From Ruminococcus flavefaciens (GTDB lineage Bacteria > Bacillota > Clostridia > Oscillospirales > Ruminococcaceae), in NCBI GenBank assembly GCA_002310115.1, contig DBYI01000007.1, positions 31,934 through 79,662 on the forward strand: a stretch of 47,729 bases of DNA. The letters run 5' to 3'. The translations under genes and the position numbers were made by a program. Positions 1 to 8,022 of this stretch are shown here, piece after piece (position 1 is the stretch's first letter; each line of letters opens with the position of its first letter). The notes below the pieces were generated by a model. The model made no database searches and was not told where the DNA came from. It saw nothing but the letters and a program-made list of their open reading frames with translations.

Positions 1-342
1 GGCGGACAGCAGCAAGGCGGTTGGAACATGGGCGGACAGCAGCAAGGCGGCCAGCAGCAAGGTGGCTGGGACATGGGTCAGCAGCAAGGCGGCTGGAACA
101 TGGGCGGCTTCCAGATGAACTCCGATGAACCTCAGGACGGCGACGTAACTGTTGTCGGCGATGAGTGGGCATTCCAGGGCAACTTCGGCGGCGGCGGAAT
201 GCAGTGGGGCGGCGGAGGCGGCTTCGGCGGCGGCTGGGGCGGCTTCGGCGGCGGCGGCGGAATGTTCGGCGGCGGAAATATCTCCGTTGTTGACTTCCTT
301 GAGGCAAGATTCTCAATAATCCGCAGCGCACTTCGTATGTAA
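1..342 (+). CDS. Partial CDS: C-terminal part of a Gly/Gln-rich protein of unknown function
   Basis: The reading frame is open from base 1 to a TAA at 340-342, so this is the 3' end of a gene that begins left of the window. The visible 113 residues start with imperfect 10-residue repeats built from GGQQQGGWNM (the DNA repeats with a unit near 30 bp). A short acidic segment (DEPQDGDVTVVGDEW) follows, then a tract that is nearly all Gly with Phe, Trp and Met, and a short ordered-looking tail ending in SIIRSALRM. The composition suggests an intrinsically disordered, prion-like or surface-associated tail. I do not recognise the family and cannot tell what the missing N-terminus is. A good terminator follows 21 bases after the stop. 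The opposite-strand Pro-rich frame here is only a shadow of the Gly codons. Confidence 0.75.
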   Translation, partial: GGQQQGGWNMGGQQQGGQQQGGWDMGQQQGGWNMGGFQMNSDEPQDGDVTVVGDEWAFQGNFGGGGMQWGGGGGFGGGWGGFGGGGGMFGGGNISVVDFLEARFSIIRSALRM

Positions 343-362
343 AAACACATATCTCATAAATT

Positions 363-399
363 GTCTCCCGTGGCATTGATTTGCTGCGGGAGACTTTTT
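363..399 (+). terminator. Rho-independent terminator of the Gly/Gln-rich gene
   Basis: An 8-bp perfect stem (GTCTCCCG / CGGGAGAC) encloses a 16-nt loop and is followed directly by TTTTT. Confidence 0.85.
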
Positions 400-506
400 G
401 TATTACATATTGCACTATATGATATATTTTTTCAATGTGCATGTCGCTTCATTCAAAAAAAATACATAACTTCTTCATTTTTTCCACCTTTGTTTCATAA
501 TGTGAG

Positions 507-535
507 TTTACAGATTGCATAATTTGCGTTATTAT
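507..535 (+). promoter_or_regulatory. Predicted sigma-A promoter of the GH30 xylanase gene
   Basis: TTTACA at 507-512 and TATTAT at 530-535 are separated by 17 nt. The predicted start near 542 gives a leader of about 55 nt before the AGGGGG ribosome site at 583-588 and the ATG at 597. The region is AT-rich, so alternative -10 matches exist. Confidence 0.5.
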
Positions 536-596
536 TACATTAAATAATATATGAGCTGTCATGTAATCTAATGGCGCTCAGCAGGGGGTACTAAAA

Positions 597-2843
597 ATGA
601 ATGTAACCAAAAAAATCAGGACTGCACTTTCAGCAGTTGTCGCCGGAGCTATGCTTGTTTCAACAGCAAGCATATTCCCTTCTTCCGAGATTGAGGCTAA
701 CGCCGCCGGAGCTTGTACTATCAACACAAACAAGGAATATCAGACAATCCGCGGATTCGGCGGAATGAATCACCCGGAGTGGCAGAGCTACAATGTTCAG
801 AACGGCGCTCCTGGAGACATGACCGAGGCACAGGTACAGACAGCTTTCGGAAACGGCGAGAACGAACTTGGTCTGACTATCCTGCGTATCTTCGTAAGCG
901 ATGATAAAAACGCATGGAAAAACGCTATTCCTACCGCTCAGAGAGCTCAGAAGCTTGGTGCTACTGTATTCGCAACTCCATGGAATCCTCCAGCTTCAAT
1001 GAGAACAAACGGAAGCGGCGGTCCGCGAGGCGGTCAGTACGTCCTTCAGAACGGCAAGGAAGCTGATTATGCCAAGCACCTTAACGACTTTATTAAATAT
1101 TGCAACAGCCAGGGTGTTGAACTCAACTCCATATCAGTTCAGAATGAACCTGACTGGTCAGGCGAGTGGACTTACTGGGCTCCTGACCGCTGTGCAAATT
1201 TCCTTGCTAACTATGGAAAGGCTGTAACAGAAGGCACTAATACAAAGATGATGTCACCTGAAAGCTTCAACTACAGCAAGGATTATTATAATGCTATCCT
1301 TAACAATTCAAAGGCTATGGCTAACTGTGATATGTTCGGAACTCATTTCTACGGTACTCAGCGCAGCCAGATGGACTTCGCCGCTCTAGAAAACTGCGGC
1401 AAGGAAATATGGATGACTGAGGTTTATGTACCAAACAGTGATAACAACTCAGCAGACAGATGGCCTGAAGCTGTGCAGGTATCCGAAAATATCCACAACG
1501 CTCTCGTTGTCGGAAATATGAATGCATATGTATGGTGGTATATCCGTCGTCAGTACAGTCCTATGTGGGATACGGGCAAGATTTCCAAGAGAGGCTATGC
1601 TATGGCTCAGTTCTCAAAATGGGTTCGTCCAGGTGACGTGCGTATCGATGCTACTGAGCAGCCTAACACTAATATACTCGTATCTGCATACAAACACAGC
1701 GATACTCAGGCAACCGTAGTTGCTATAAATAAGGGCAGCGGCGCTGTTTCACAGCAGTTCACCCTCAGCAACAGAACAGTCACAAACGTTGACAGCTACA
1801 GAACATCAGGAAGTGAGAATATAGCTAAGATCGGTGGTATCTCAGCAAGCGGCTCTTCGTTCACAGCTCAGCTTCCTGCTAACAGTGTAACTACCTTTGT
1901 TGTCGGACTCGAAAGTGACGGCAAGGGCTTTGAGGGCGGCAAGGATCCCGTTCCACCAGAGCCTATTGAGCCTGACGAGAATGGTTACTATTATCATGAT
2001 ACCTTTGAAGAAGACAGCAATAGCTGGGAAGGCAGAGGCGGTGCTACCGTTACTACAGGCGGCACAGCTTATAAGGGCAGCAAGGCTCTCACAGTTTCTG
2101 GCAGAACAAGTGCTTGGCACGGAGCTTTGAAATCTCTGGATTCACTGACCTTCAAGGGCGGCGAGACCTACAGCTTCAGTGTTGCTGCTTCCGGTTCAGG
2201 CAACATTATGCTTTCGCTTGAATACAAGGATTCTTCAGGCGAAACAAAGTATGACCATATTGCAAGCGGAGAATCATCAGGAGGATATGTTCAGCTCGCA
2301 AATGCAAACTACAAGCTCCCAGAAGGTTCAGGCTACATCCTTTACGTCGAGACAGAAGAAGGCACAGGCGACTTCTCTATTGATGAAGCTATTGTTGCAA
2401 AGGCAGGAACTGCTATAGACGGACCTGTTGTAACAACAACCACGACAACTACAACTACGACAACTACTACGACAACTACTACGACTACTACCACAACCAC
2501 TTCAACAACAACTACTTCAGCAACAACTACTATTACTACAACAACTGAACCTACAACTACTGTTGTTAAGGATCCTAAGGAGCTTCTTGAAGAAAAGATT
2601 TCCAAGTGGGGCGATGCAAACTGTGACGATGCTATTGACATGGGCGATGCAGTATTAATCATGCAGTCCCTCGCTAATCCGAATAAATATCAGCTCTCAG
2701 ATTCAGGCAAATTCAACGGTGATGTATATGAGGCAGGTGGCGGTATAACAACCAACGACGCTGTTACTATACAGAAGTATCTGCTGGGCCTGATAAAGAA
2801 CTTCCCTGAAAGTTATGCTGAAAGAATAACTACTCTCGGCTGA
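597..2843 (+). CDS. Secreted GH30 glucuronoxylanase with CBM22 and C-terminal dockerin
   Basis: This is a 748-residue cellulosomal enzyme likely to cleave the xylan backbone. A signal peptide (about 1-37) precedes a GH30 (beta/alpha)8 barrel with its beta-sandwich side domain (about 40-437). The acid/base is E184 in VQNEPDW and the nucleophile is E275 in IWMTEVYV. R288 in the following loop (DRWPEA) may match the Arg that contacts the glucuronic acid side group in subfamily 8 (family knowledge; the assignment is inferred). A CBM22-like xylan-binding module lies at about 464-600, then a Thr-rich linker (about 612-655) and a dockerin (about 671-733). The first calcium loop is regular (DANCDDAIDMGD). 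The second has an expanded Gly-rich stretch (EAGGGITTND). The ATG is set by AGGGGG 8 nt upstream. It lies next to a scaffoldin gene, which fits a cellulosome role. Confidence 0.93.
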   Translation: MNVTKKIRTALSAVVAGAMLVSTASIFPSSEIEANAAGACTINTNKEYQTIRGFGGMNHPEWQSYNVQNGAPGDMTEAQVQTAFGNGENELGLTILRIFVSDDKNAWKNAIPTAQRAQKLGATVFATPWNPPASMRTNGSGGPRGGQYVLQNGKEADYAKHLNDFIKYCNSQGVELNSISVQNEPDWSGEWTYWAPDRCANFLANYGKAVTEGTNTKMMSPESFNYSKDYYNAILNNSKAMANCDMFGTHFYGTQRSQMDFAALENCGKEIWMTEVYVPNSDNNSADRWPEAVQVSENIHNALVVGNMNAYVWWYIRRQYSPMWDTGKISKRGYAMAQFSKWVRPGDVRIDATEQPNTNILVSAYKHSDTQATVVAINKGSGAVSQQFTLSNRTVTNVDSYRTSGSENIAKIGGISASGSSFTAQLPANSVTTFVVGLESDGKGFEGGKDPVPPEPIEPDENGYYYHDTFEEDSNSWEGRGGATVTTGGTAYKGSKALTVSGRTSAWHGALKSLDSLTFKGGETYSFSVAASGSGNIMLSLEYKDSSGETKYDHIASGESSGGYVQLANANYKLPEGSGYILYVETEEGTGDFSIDEAIVAKAGTAIDGPVVTTTTTTTTTTTTTTTTTTTTTTTSTTTTSATTTITTTTEPTTTVVKDPKELLEEKISKWGDANCDDAIDMGDAVLIMQSLANPNKYQLSDSGKFNGDVYEAGGGITTNDAVTIQKYLLGLIKNFPESYAERITTLG
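2434..2570 (+). repeat. ACN triplet microsatellite encoding a Thr linker
   Basis: This is an in-frame run of ACA/ACC/ACG/ACT codons, with a few Ser, Ala, Ile, Glu and Pro codons near its end. It encodes the linker between CBM22 and dockerin. Codons are mixed synonymously, which limits slippage. The Val-rich antisense frame is an artefact of this composition. Confidence 0.85.
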
Positions 2844-2902
2844 CTTAAAATATCAGATTAGTTCGGAAATTTACATTTTTCACCTTAATTCTATACTTTT
2901 TA

Positions 2903-2942
2903 AGAAACATCAGCAGTCTTTCGGCAGCTGATGTTTCTTTTT
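2903..2942 (+). terminator. Rho-independent terminator of the GH30 gene
   Basis: A 12-bp stem (AGAAACATCAGC / GCTGATGTTTCT) has a 12-nt loop and runs into a short T tract. It separates the xylanase transcript from the scaffoldin, which has its own promoter. Confidence 0.85.
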
Positions 2943-3025
2943 GTCATATAAAATATTTGGTCTCATCTTTTAATCTATTTACATTGTTTTAACTTTATAT
3001 CTTGTTAAAAACCGCAACAATTGGA

Positions 3026-3054
3026 TTGACAATACCGCTATTTTATGATATAAT
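3026..3054 (+). promoter_or_regulatory. Near-consensus sigma-A promoter of the scaffoldin gene
   Basis: A perfect TTGACA (3026-3031) and a perfect TATAAT (3049-3054) are 17 nt apart, so strong expression is expected. The predicted start is near 3061, giving a leader of about 97 nt. Confidence 0.9.
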
Positions 3055-3064
3055 ATCACAAAGT

Positions 3065-3104
3065 GCTTTAATCAGCAGCAGTCAGTGCAGAAGCTGCTGA
3101 AAGC
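3065..3104 (+). promoter_or_regulatory. Stem-loop at the very 5' end of the scaffoldin mRNA
   Basis: GCTTT (3065-3069) pairs with AAAGC (3100-3104) and CAGCAGC (3073-3079) pairs with GCTGCTG (3093-3099), leaving a 3-nt bulge and a 13-nt loop. It begins within about 5 nt of the predicted transcript start. That is the position at which 5' stem-loops are known to protect mRNAs from decay. The pairing is read from the sequence; the function is inferred. Confidence 0.55.
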
Positions 3105-3114
3105 AAATAATCTT

Positions 3115-3123
3115 TACGTCTAA
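3115..3123 (+). promoter_or_regulatory. TACGTCTAA motif in the scaffoldin leader
   Basis: This 9-mer recurs upstream of the ECF sigma gene (14280-14288, minus strand) and of the LRR-dockerin gene at 44931 (44828-44836). CGTC-type -10 elements are typical of ECF sigma promoters. It also sits in a small possible hairpin (TTTACG / CGTAAA, 3113-3134). No -35 element is shared by the three sites. Confidence 0.35.
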
Positions 3124-3158
3124 GGCGGCGTAAAAACTATTGAAAGGAAGTATTGCAA

Positions 3159-5144
3159 ATGAAAAAATTTATTTCTGCAATCACATCTCTTAGCATTGCT
3201 GCTTCAATGATAAGCGCAGTAGTTCCAGCAACAGCAAGTGCTGCGGACGCTTCCAAGAGCTTTGCTATCAAAACATATGATATTGCAAAGCCATCATCAG
3301 CAGATGCTAAGTCATCAGTAACAATCAAGAAGAGTGACATTCCTGCAGATGGTTATGTTATTCCCTCTGCTGTATATTATAGTGAGGCTACTAACGGTTC
3401 TACAGATTCTCTCCTTGTTGGCATTACAACAGATTCAAAGGATATCTCCTTTAAGCTCTATAACCCAGAAAAGGAAGGCTATACAAGCGAAGAAAAGGAA
3501 TACACATTACACGGCACATCTTTCAAGACAACAAGCTACATCTCATTCGGTGGCTCATATGATGATCTCGACGGCTATATGTACGCAGGCAAGCACATAT
3601 TCGGCATTGACTCGTCACAGACAGCTGCAGGTACAGACAACTACTATATAGGTCTCTCATGGACAAACAATGGTAAGGAATACTCTTGGGCAGGTGAAAA
3701 ATCAGATTCATATCCTTTATATGTATTTGACACTATTATCCCTCAGAGCATCGCCCCTGGCAAGTACTCTGTAAAGTACTGCGAATACAACACAGACTCT
3801 ACAGGTGAAAACTACAATCCTTGTCCGCTCGTTGAGGGTGAAAAGAAGAGATTCATGACTAAGGATGGCACCCTAAAGCTTGAGACTATGACAATTGAGG
3901 TTCTCGGTGACGGTGAACAGCAGACTACAACAACTACTACAACAACTACAACTACTACCACAACCACAACAACTAAACCTGTGACTCAGAGCGGTGATAT
4001 CAGCTTCGCATTCGTTGATAAGGACGGCAAGAGTTCTATTGAAGCTAAGCCGGGTGATGAAATCACAGTTTCTGCTAATATTACTGCAAACGGCAATATG
4101 GTTTCAGCTATGGATACCCAGTTAAAACTCGGCAGCGGTCTGAAGCTCACAAAGATTGGCGGTAAGTCAACTGCTTTCGGTGGTGCAGCTGTTTCAACAA
4201 ACGAAGATGATTGCCGTGCTAACTTCACAACTGTTGACGACCAGGGTGATCCTATCGTTCCTACAGATGGAAAAGCTGCTCTCACCTTCATAGTAAAGGT
4301 AGCAGACAATGCAAGCGGTGATTACACAATTGACTTCTCAGAGCTTAAGGTATTCAAGGACAGCACAAACTTCAATTACAAGGCTTCATCTACACCTCTT
4401 ACAATCAAGGTAAGCGGCGGTGGAAATACTCAGCAGCCAATTGGAAATGCTGACATCAACTTCTCATTCGTTGATAAGGATGGCAAGTCAGAAATCTCTG
4501 CTAAGCCAGGTGATGAACTCACACTTTATGCTAATATATCTACTGATAACAAGCCTGTTTCAGCTATGAACGTTCAGTTCAAGCTTGATTCAAGCCTTGT
4601 ACTCACACAGATCGGCGGAAAGGCAACTGCTCTTGATAATGCAGCTGTTTCAACAAACGAAGCTGAACGCCGCGCTAACTTTACATCCGTTGATGAAGAC
4701 GGAGAGCCTATCGTTCCTACTAACGGCAAGGCTGTATTTACCATCAAGGTAAAGGTTGCAGATGATGCTACAAACGGCAAGCACACTATCGGATTCTCTG
4801 AGTGTGGTGTATTCATGGACAGCACAAAATTCAACTACACAACATCTGTTGCTCCTATCACTGTAACAGTATCTGGCGGTAAGGACATATCCTACAAGCT
4901 CGGCGACGTTAATGCAAACGGTATCGTTGACGCAGTAGATGCTTCACTGGTTCTCCAGTACTACGCTAAGATCTCTACAGGCGGTGACGGTGGCTTCACA
5001 GAAGAGCAGAAGCTTGCAGCTAACGTTACAGGCGATGCTATCATCGATGCAGTTGACGCTGCAAAGATACTCAGCTACTATGCATATGTTTCCACTGTTA
5101 AGGAAGGAACTCCCAAGACAATGGAAGAATTCATGGGAAGATAA
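3159..5144 (+). CDS. Scaffoldin: novel N-terminal module, two cohesins and a dockerin
   Basis: This 661-residue secreted adaptor should bind dockerin-bearing proteins through its cohesins and attach to a higher scaffold through its own dockerin. The signal peptide is about 1-29. Residues 34-250 form a module I do not recognise, probably beta-rich. A pure Thr linker lies at about 256-272. Cohesin 1 (about 278-420) and cohesin 2 (about 431-573) are close paralogues; both begin with FVDKDGKS and share AVSTNE and NFTxVD stretches. The dockerin (about 579-646) has near-identical halves with IDAVDAS/A; its second loop starts with Asn instead of Asp. A TTG six bases upstream is in frame, but AAAGGAAG at 3143-3150 is better spaced for the ATG at 3159. 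R. flavefaciens FD-1 ScaA also has two cohesins and a dockerin, but ScaA lies in the scaC-scaA-scaB-cttA-scaE cluster, which is absent here. The call 'ScaA' is therefore not made. Confidence 0.9.
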   Translation: MKKFISAITSLSIAASMISAVVPATASAADASKSFAIKTYDIAKPSSADAKSSVTIKKSDIPADGYVIPSAVYYSEATNGSTDSLLVGITTDSKDISFKLYNPEKEGYTSEEKEYTLHGTSFKTTSYISFGGSYDDLDGYMYAGKHIFGIDSSQTAAGTDNYYIGLSWTNNGKEYSWAGEKSDSYPLYVFDTIIPQSIAPGKYSVKYCEYNTDSTGENYNPCPLVEGEKKRFMTKDGTLKLETMTIEVLGDGEQQTTTTTTTTTTTTTTTTTKPVTQSGDISFAFVDKDGKSSIEAKPGDEITVSANITANGNMVSAMDTQLKLGSGLKLTKIGGKSTAFGGAAVSTNEDDCRANFTTVDDQGDPIVPTDGKAALTFIVKVADNASGDYTIDFSELKVFKDSTNFNYKASSTPLTIKVSGGGNTQQPIGNADINFSFVDKDGKSEISAKPGDELTLYANISTDNKPVSAMNVQFKLDSSLVLTQIGGKATALDNAAVSTNEAERRANFTSVDEDGEPIVPTNGKAVFTIKVKVADDATNGKHTIGFSECGVFMDSTKFNYTTSVAPITVTVSGGKDISYKLGDVNANGIVDAVDASLVLQYYAKISTGGDGGFTEEQKLAANVTGDAIIDAVDAAKILSYYAYVSTVKEGTPKTMEEFMGR

Positions 5145-5177
5145 TCAATTTATCGTATAAAAAAGCATTATCTAAAG

Positions 5178-5213
5178 ACGGTAGTCTGTACATTGTACAG
5201 ACTGCCGTTTTTT
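5178..5213 (+). terminator. Strong rho-independent terminator of the scaffoldin gene
   Basis: A 14-bp stem (ACGGTAGTCTGTAC / GTACAGACTGCCGT, one T-G wobble) has a 3-nt loop and is followed by a T run. Confidence 0.92.
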
Positions 5214-5339
5214 ATTTGATATGCGTTTGAAAGTAAGTTTCAATAGTTAGATACCTGTTATTTGACAGCTTATTAATTTCTTCAAATGTCGGTATATATT
5301 GGTATAACGGAAATATCTGCCTTTCAGGCCCCCGTATGA

Positions 5340-5368
5340 TTGACTTTTTACGGAAAATGTTATATAAT
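5340..5368 (+). promoter_or_regulatory. Sigma-A promoter of the membrane protein/vWA operon
   Basis: TTGACT (5340-5345), a 17-nt spacer and TATAAT (5363-5368). The predicted leader is about 40 nt. Confidence 0.8.
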
Positions 5369-5414
5369 ATATTTTGATATAATAAGCCGCATAGAAGGCT
5401 GATTGGGGTGAAAA

Positions 5415-6095
5415 TTGTTGAAAAAATACCTGGGGCAGATCATTTTTAACCTTGTTATCGCGGGGATAGGAGCTTTGCTCTTCGGTGGTACAGATATACT
5501 GGACTCCGCAGGACTCTCCATTATCGCTATTATACTCATTGTCGCTCTTCTCAGTGCAGGAAACTATTACTTTGTAAAGCTGGCTGCTCTCGGAAAGAAA
5601 GCCTTTCAGCGCTCCTACGTCATAGACGAGCACACATTTGAAGCACTCAAAGAGCCGAATGATTATATAAATGTTATGAAAGATCTTAAGGATTATCCTC
5701 TGTGTCGTCAAGAGGCTGTGAGAATGATTGAACAGTGGGAGCTTTTTCAGAAAAAGTCCGAAACTCTTGATACTATAAGCTCCAGCGGCGGCGTTTACGA
5801 ACTGGTAAATCAGGATATCCAGTCTGTAATGCTCAATAATATGACTATGTTCATGAAGCGTACAGCTATCATGCAGTCTTCTTCAAGGAACGAAGAAATA
5901 ACCACCCATAAGGGATATCTGAGAATGCTGACTGAAAGAAACGATAAGATACTTAAGGACTATACCAATCTTCTCGTGGAAGTTTCTCAGATGACCGACA
6001 ACGAAAGAAACAGTACAGAAATAAGATCACTTAAGCTTATTATAGATTCCATACACGAATACAAAAATCAGATTGAAAGTGAGGATATGAGATGA
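5415..6095 (+). CDS. Membrane protein of unknown function, partner of the vWA protein
   Basis: This is a 226-residue protein with two N-terminal membrane segments (about 8-24 and 32-54), followed by a mostly helical, charged cytosolic domain of about 170 residues with coiled-coil character. There is no ATG nearby. GGGGTG at 5405-5410 fits either of two successive TTG codons, 5415 or 5418. The stop overlaps the ATG of the next gene by 4 nt (ATGA), so the two are translationally coupled and their products probably act together. The first gene would provide the inner-face component and the second the outward-facing substrate-binding/vWA component. I do not recognise the family. Confidence 0.8.
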   Translation: MLKKYLGQIIFNLVIAGIGALLFGGTDILDSAGLSIIAIILIVALLSAGNYYFVKLAALGKKAFQRSYVIDEHTFEALKEPNDYINVMKDLKDYPLCRQEAVRMIEQWELFQKKSETLDTISSSGGVYELVNQDIQSVMLNNMTMFMKRTAIMQSSSRNEEITTHKGYLRMLTERNDKILKDYTNLLVEVSQMTDNERNSTEIRSLKLIIDSIHEYKNQIESEDMR

Positions 6096-7804
6096 ACAAA
6101 AGCAAAACCCCTGTTATTATTGCTGTTATCGGTGCAATCATAACTGCTGTGATGATAATCGCAGTTATTAACAAGACCTCTTCAAAAAATAATAATCCGT
6201 CTGTTACAAATAACAACAATAATAAAGTCACTATAAATGAACCTGAGGACAAACTTCAGAAATGTCTGAAAAAGATAAATATTATCAGCACTGAAAGGAT
6301 CAAAGGCACTGTTGACTATTCAGATAACAGCTCTGCTAATCTGCCTAATATTGAAACAAAGTACCCACTCACAATTGTCGGTGACGGAGACGTTGACATT
6401 GAAATATTCTCGACTTCTGAAAAAGCCGGCAAGAACAACAACGGATGGCTCAATGAGACAGCTGAGGAGTTCAACAATCAAAGGAACCGTCTTTCAAACG
6501 GAATGATCGCTTCTGTAAGTGTAAGAAGTATCCCATCGGGAGCTTCATCTGACTATATATCTAATAATGTATATCTCCCTCAGGCTTATACACCTTCAAA
6601 CGAGCTTTTCGGCAAACTTGCAATGGAAGCGGGTGCTAAACTAAAACTTGAGGCAGAGTCACTTGTTTCAAATACAGCAGGTATTGCTATTTCTCGCTCT
6701 GCCGCTTCAGCTATAGCTTCAAAATACGGATCTGTAACCTATGAGAATATCGTAGACGCTGTTGTAAACGGCGAGCTCCAAATGGGTTATACATACCCAT
6801 ATACATCAGCTACAGGTCTCAACTTCCTGGTAAATGCGCTCCAACACTTTGACGACAGCAACATCCTTAGCGATACAGCCGTTCAAAAGTTCCAGCAGCT
6901 CCAGAAGAGCATTCCTTTCGTTTGCTACACCACAGACCAGATGGTAAACGCTATGCAAAGCGGTACTCTACAGGCAGGTTGTGTAGAGTTTCAAGCTTAT
7001 ACAAACAGCCCTGTACTCAAAGGCGGTTATGACTTTGTACCATTCGGCTACAAGCACAGCAATCCTCTTTACAGTGTTGGTGACCTTACAAAGGAACAGC
7101 AGGAGGCTCTAAACCTTTTCCTGAACTATGCACTCAGCAACGGTCCTCAGCAGCACGCAAGAGAATACGGTTTCGCTCCTGATGACAGCTACAACTATAA
7201 CACCAAGGATATCAGCGGCGGTGATCTCATCAGCGCACAGCGCCTCTGGAAGGAGGAAAAGGATTCAGGTACTCCAACTATTGCTCTGTTTATTGCAGAC
7301 ATTTCAGGAAGCATGATAGGCGATCCTCTAAACCGTCTAAAAGATTCTCTCTTAGAGGCTTCAAAGAATATCAAATCGGATAACTATGTTGGTCTTATTT
7401 CATATAACGATGATGTAAAGCTCAATCTTCCTATCGCTCAGTTTGATCTCGAGCAGCGCTCATACTTTGCAGGAGCTGTAGAGGAAATGAAGGCAGGAGG
7501 TAATACCGCTACCTATGATGCTCTTCTTGTTGGCATAAATATGATAAACGAGTACAAGGAAAGCATCCCCGGTGCCAAGACTATGATATTCGTACTCAGT
7601 GACGGTCAGTGCAATCGCGGTGTTGAATACAACACTGCTGCAGGTATAGTAAGTCATTACGGAATACCAATATATACTATCGGATACAATGAGCAGATTG
7701 ACTCTCTTAAGGATCTCTCAACTATAAACGAGGCTGTATATATCGACGCTGACAGTGATGACGTTGTTTATGAGCTTGCCGCTCTCTTCAACGCACAGAT
7801 GTAA
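6092..7804 (+). CDS. Membrane-anchored solute-binding-like protein fused to a vWA domain
   Basis: This is a 570-residue protein. One N-terminal membrane segment (about 6-26) and an Asn-rich stalk are followed by a periplasmic-binding-protein-like region (about 85-390). A C-terminal von Willebrand A domain lies at about 395-570. Its metal site (MIDAS) is intact: DISGSM, then a Thr in GNTATYDAL, then an Asp in LSDGQ. Solute-binding/vWA fusions are a known but poorly characterised family. The vWA domain usually mediates metal-dependent protein contacts. GTGAGG upstream and the ATGA overlap fix the start. No transport permease or ATPase lies nearby, so simple uptake is not obvious. A role in sensing or adhesion at the cell surface is an inference. 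Confidence 0.85.
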   Translation: MNKSKTPVIIAVIGAIITAVMIIAVINKTSSKNNNPSVTNNNNNKVTINEPEDKLQKCLKKINIISTERIKGTVDYSDNSSANLPNIETKYPLTIVGDGDVDIEIFSTSEKAGKNNNGWLNETAEEFNNQRNRLSNGMIASVSVRSIPSGASSDYISNNVYLPQAYTPSNELFGKLAMEAGAKLKLEAESLVSNTAGIAISRSAASAIASKYGSVTYENIVDAVVNGELQMGYTYPYTSATGLNFLVNALQHFDDSNILSDTAVQKFQQLQKSIPFVCYTTDQMVNAMQSGTLQAGCVEFQAYTNSPVLKGGYDFVPFGYKHSNPLYSVGDLTKEQQEALNLFLNYALSNGPQQHAREYGFAPDDSYNYNTKDISGGDLISAQRLWKEEKDSGTPTIALFIADISGSMIGDPLNRLKDSLLEASKNIKSDNYVGLISYNDDVKLNLPIAQFDLEQRSYFAGAVEEMKAGGNTATYDALLVGINMINEYKESIPGAKTMIFVLSDGQCNRGVEYNTAAGIVSHYGIPIYTIGYNEQIDSLKDLSTINEAVYIDADSDDVVYELAALFNAQM

Positions 7805-7837
7805 CTGATAGTAATAATATGTGATCATATATCCATC

Positions 7838-7862
7838 AGGGCTGCCATGAGGCAGCCCTTTC
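7838..7862 (+). terminator. Rho-independent terminator of the vWA operon
   Basis: A 9-bp stem (AGGGCTGCC / GGCAGCCCT) has a 4-nt loop and ends in a short T-rich tail. Confidence 0.8.
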
Positions 7863-7918
7863 TATATCCGATTTCAAATCAAGCGACAGATATTCAGAAA
7901 CCACTATCTCACCAAGCA

Positions 7919-7948
7919 TTGACAAGATTGTTTTGATTATGATATACT
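7919..7948 (+). promoter_or_regulatory. Sigma-A promoter of the MutS-like gene
   Basis: TTGACA (7919-7924), an 18-nt spacer and TATACT (7943-7948). Transcription would start near 7955. An in-frame TTG at 7957 would then be almost leaderless, so the downstream ATG at 8023 is preferred. Confidence 0.8.
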
Positions 7949-8022
7949 AAAAATAATTGATAGAATTTTTTGTTTATTGCCATAAAATATGTGATACATT
8001 TCAAAAAGGAGTGCTATCTAAG

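Noticed and set aside
2342..2662. Val-rich minus-strand frame opposite the xylanase linker
   Set aside because: It is a shadow of the Thr-coding repeat in the real plus-strand gene.
3113..3134. TTTACG / CGTAAA hairpin as a terminator or riboswitch
   Set aside because: The stem is only 6 bp, there is no T run and no known riboswitch core surrounds it.
3159..5144. Naming the scaffoldin ScaA
   Set aside because: Two cohesins plus dockerin fit FD-1 ScaA, but the sca cluster neighbours (scaC, scaB, cttA, scaE) are missing here.
7957..8022. Upstream TTG start for the MutS-like protein
   Set aside because: The promoter -10 ends at 7948, so the TTG would be almost at the transcript start and without a ribosome site; ATG 8023 has AAAGGAG.
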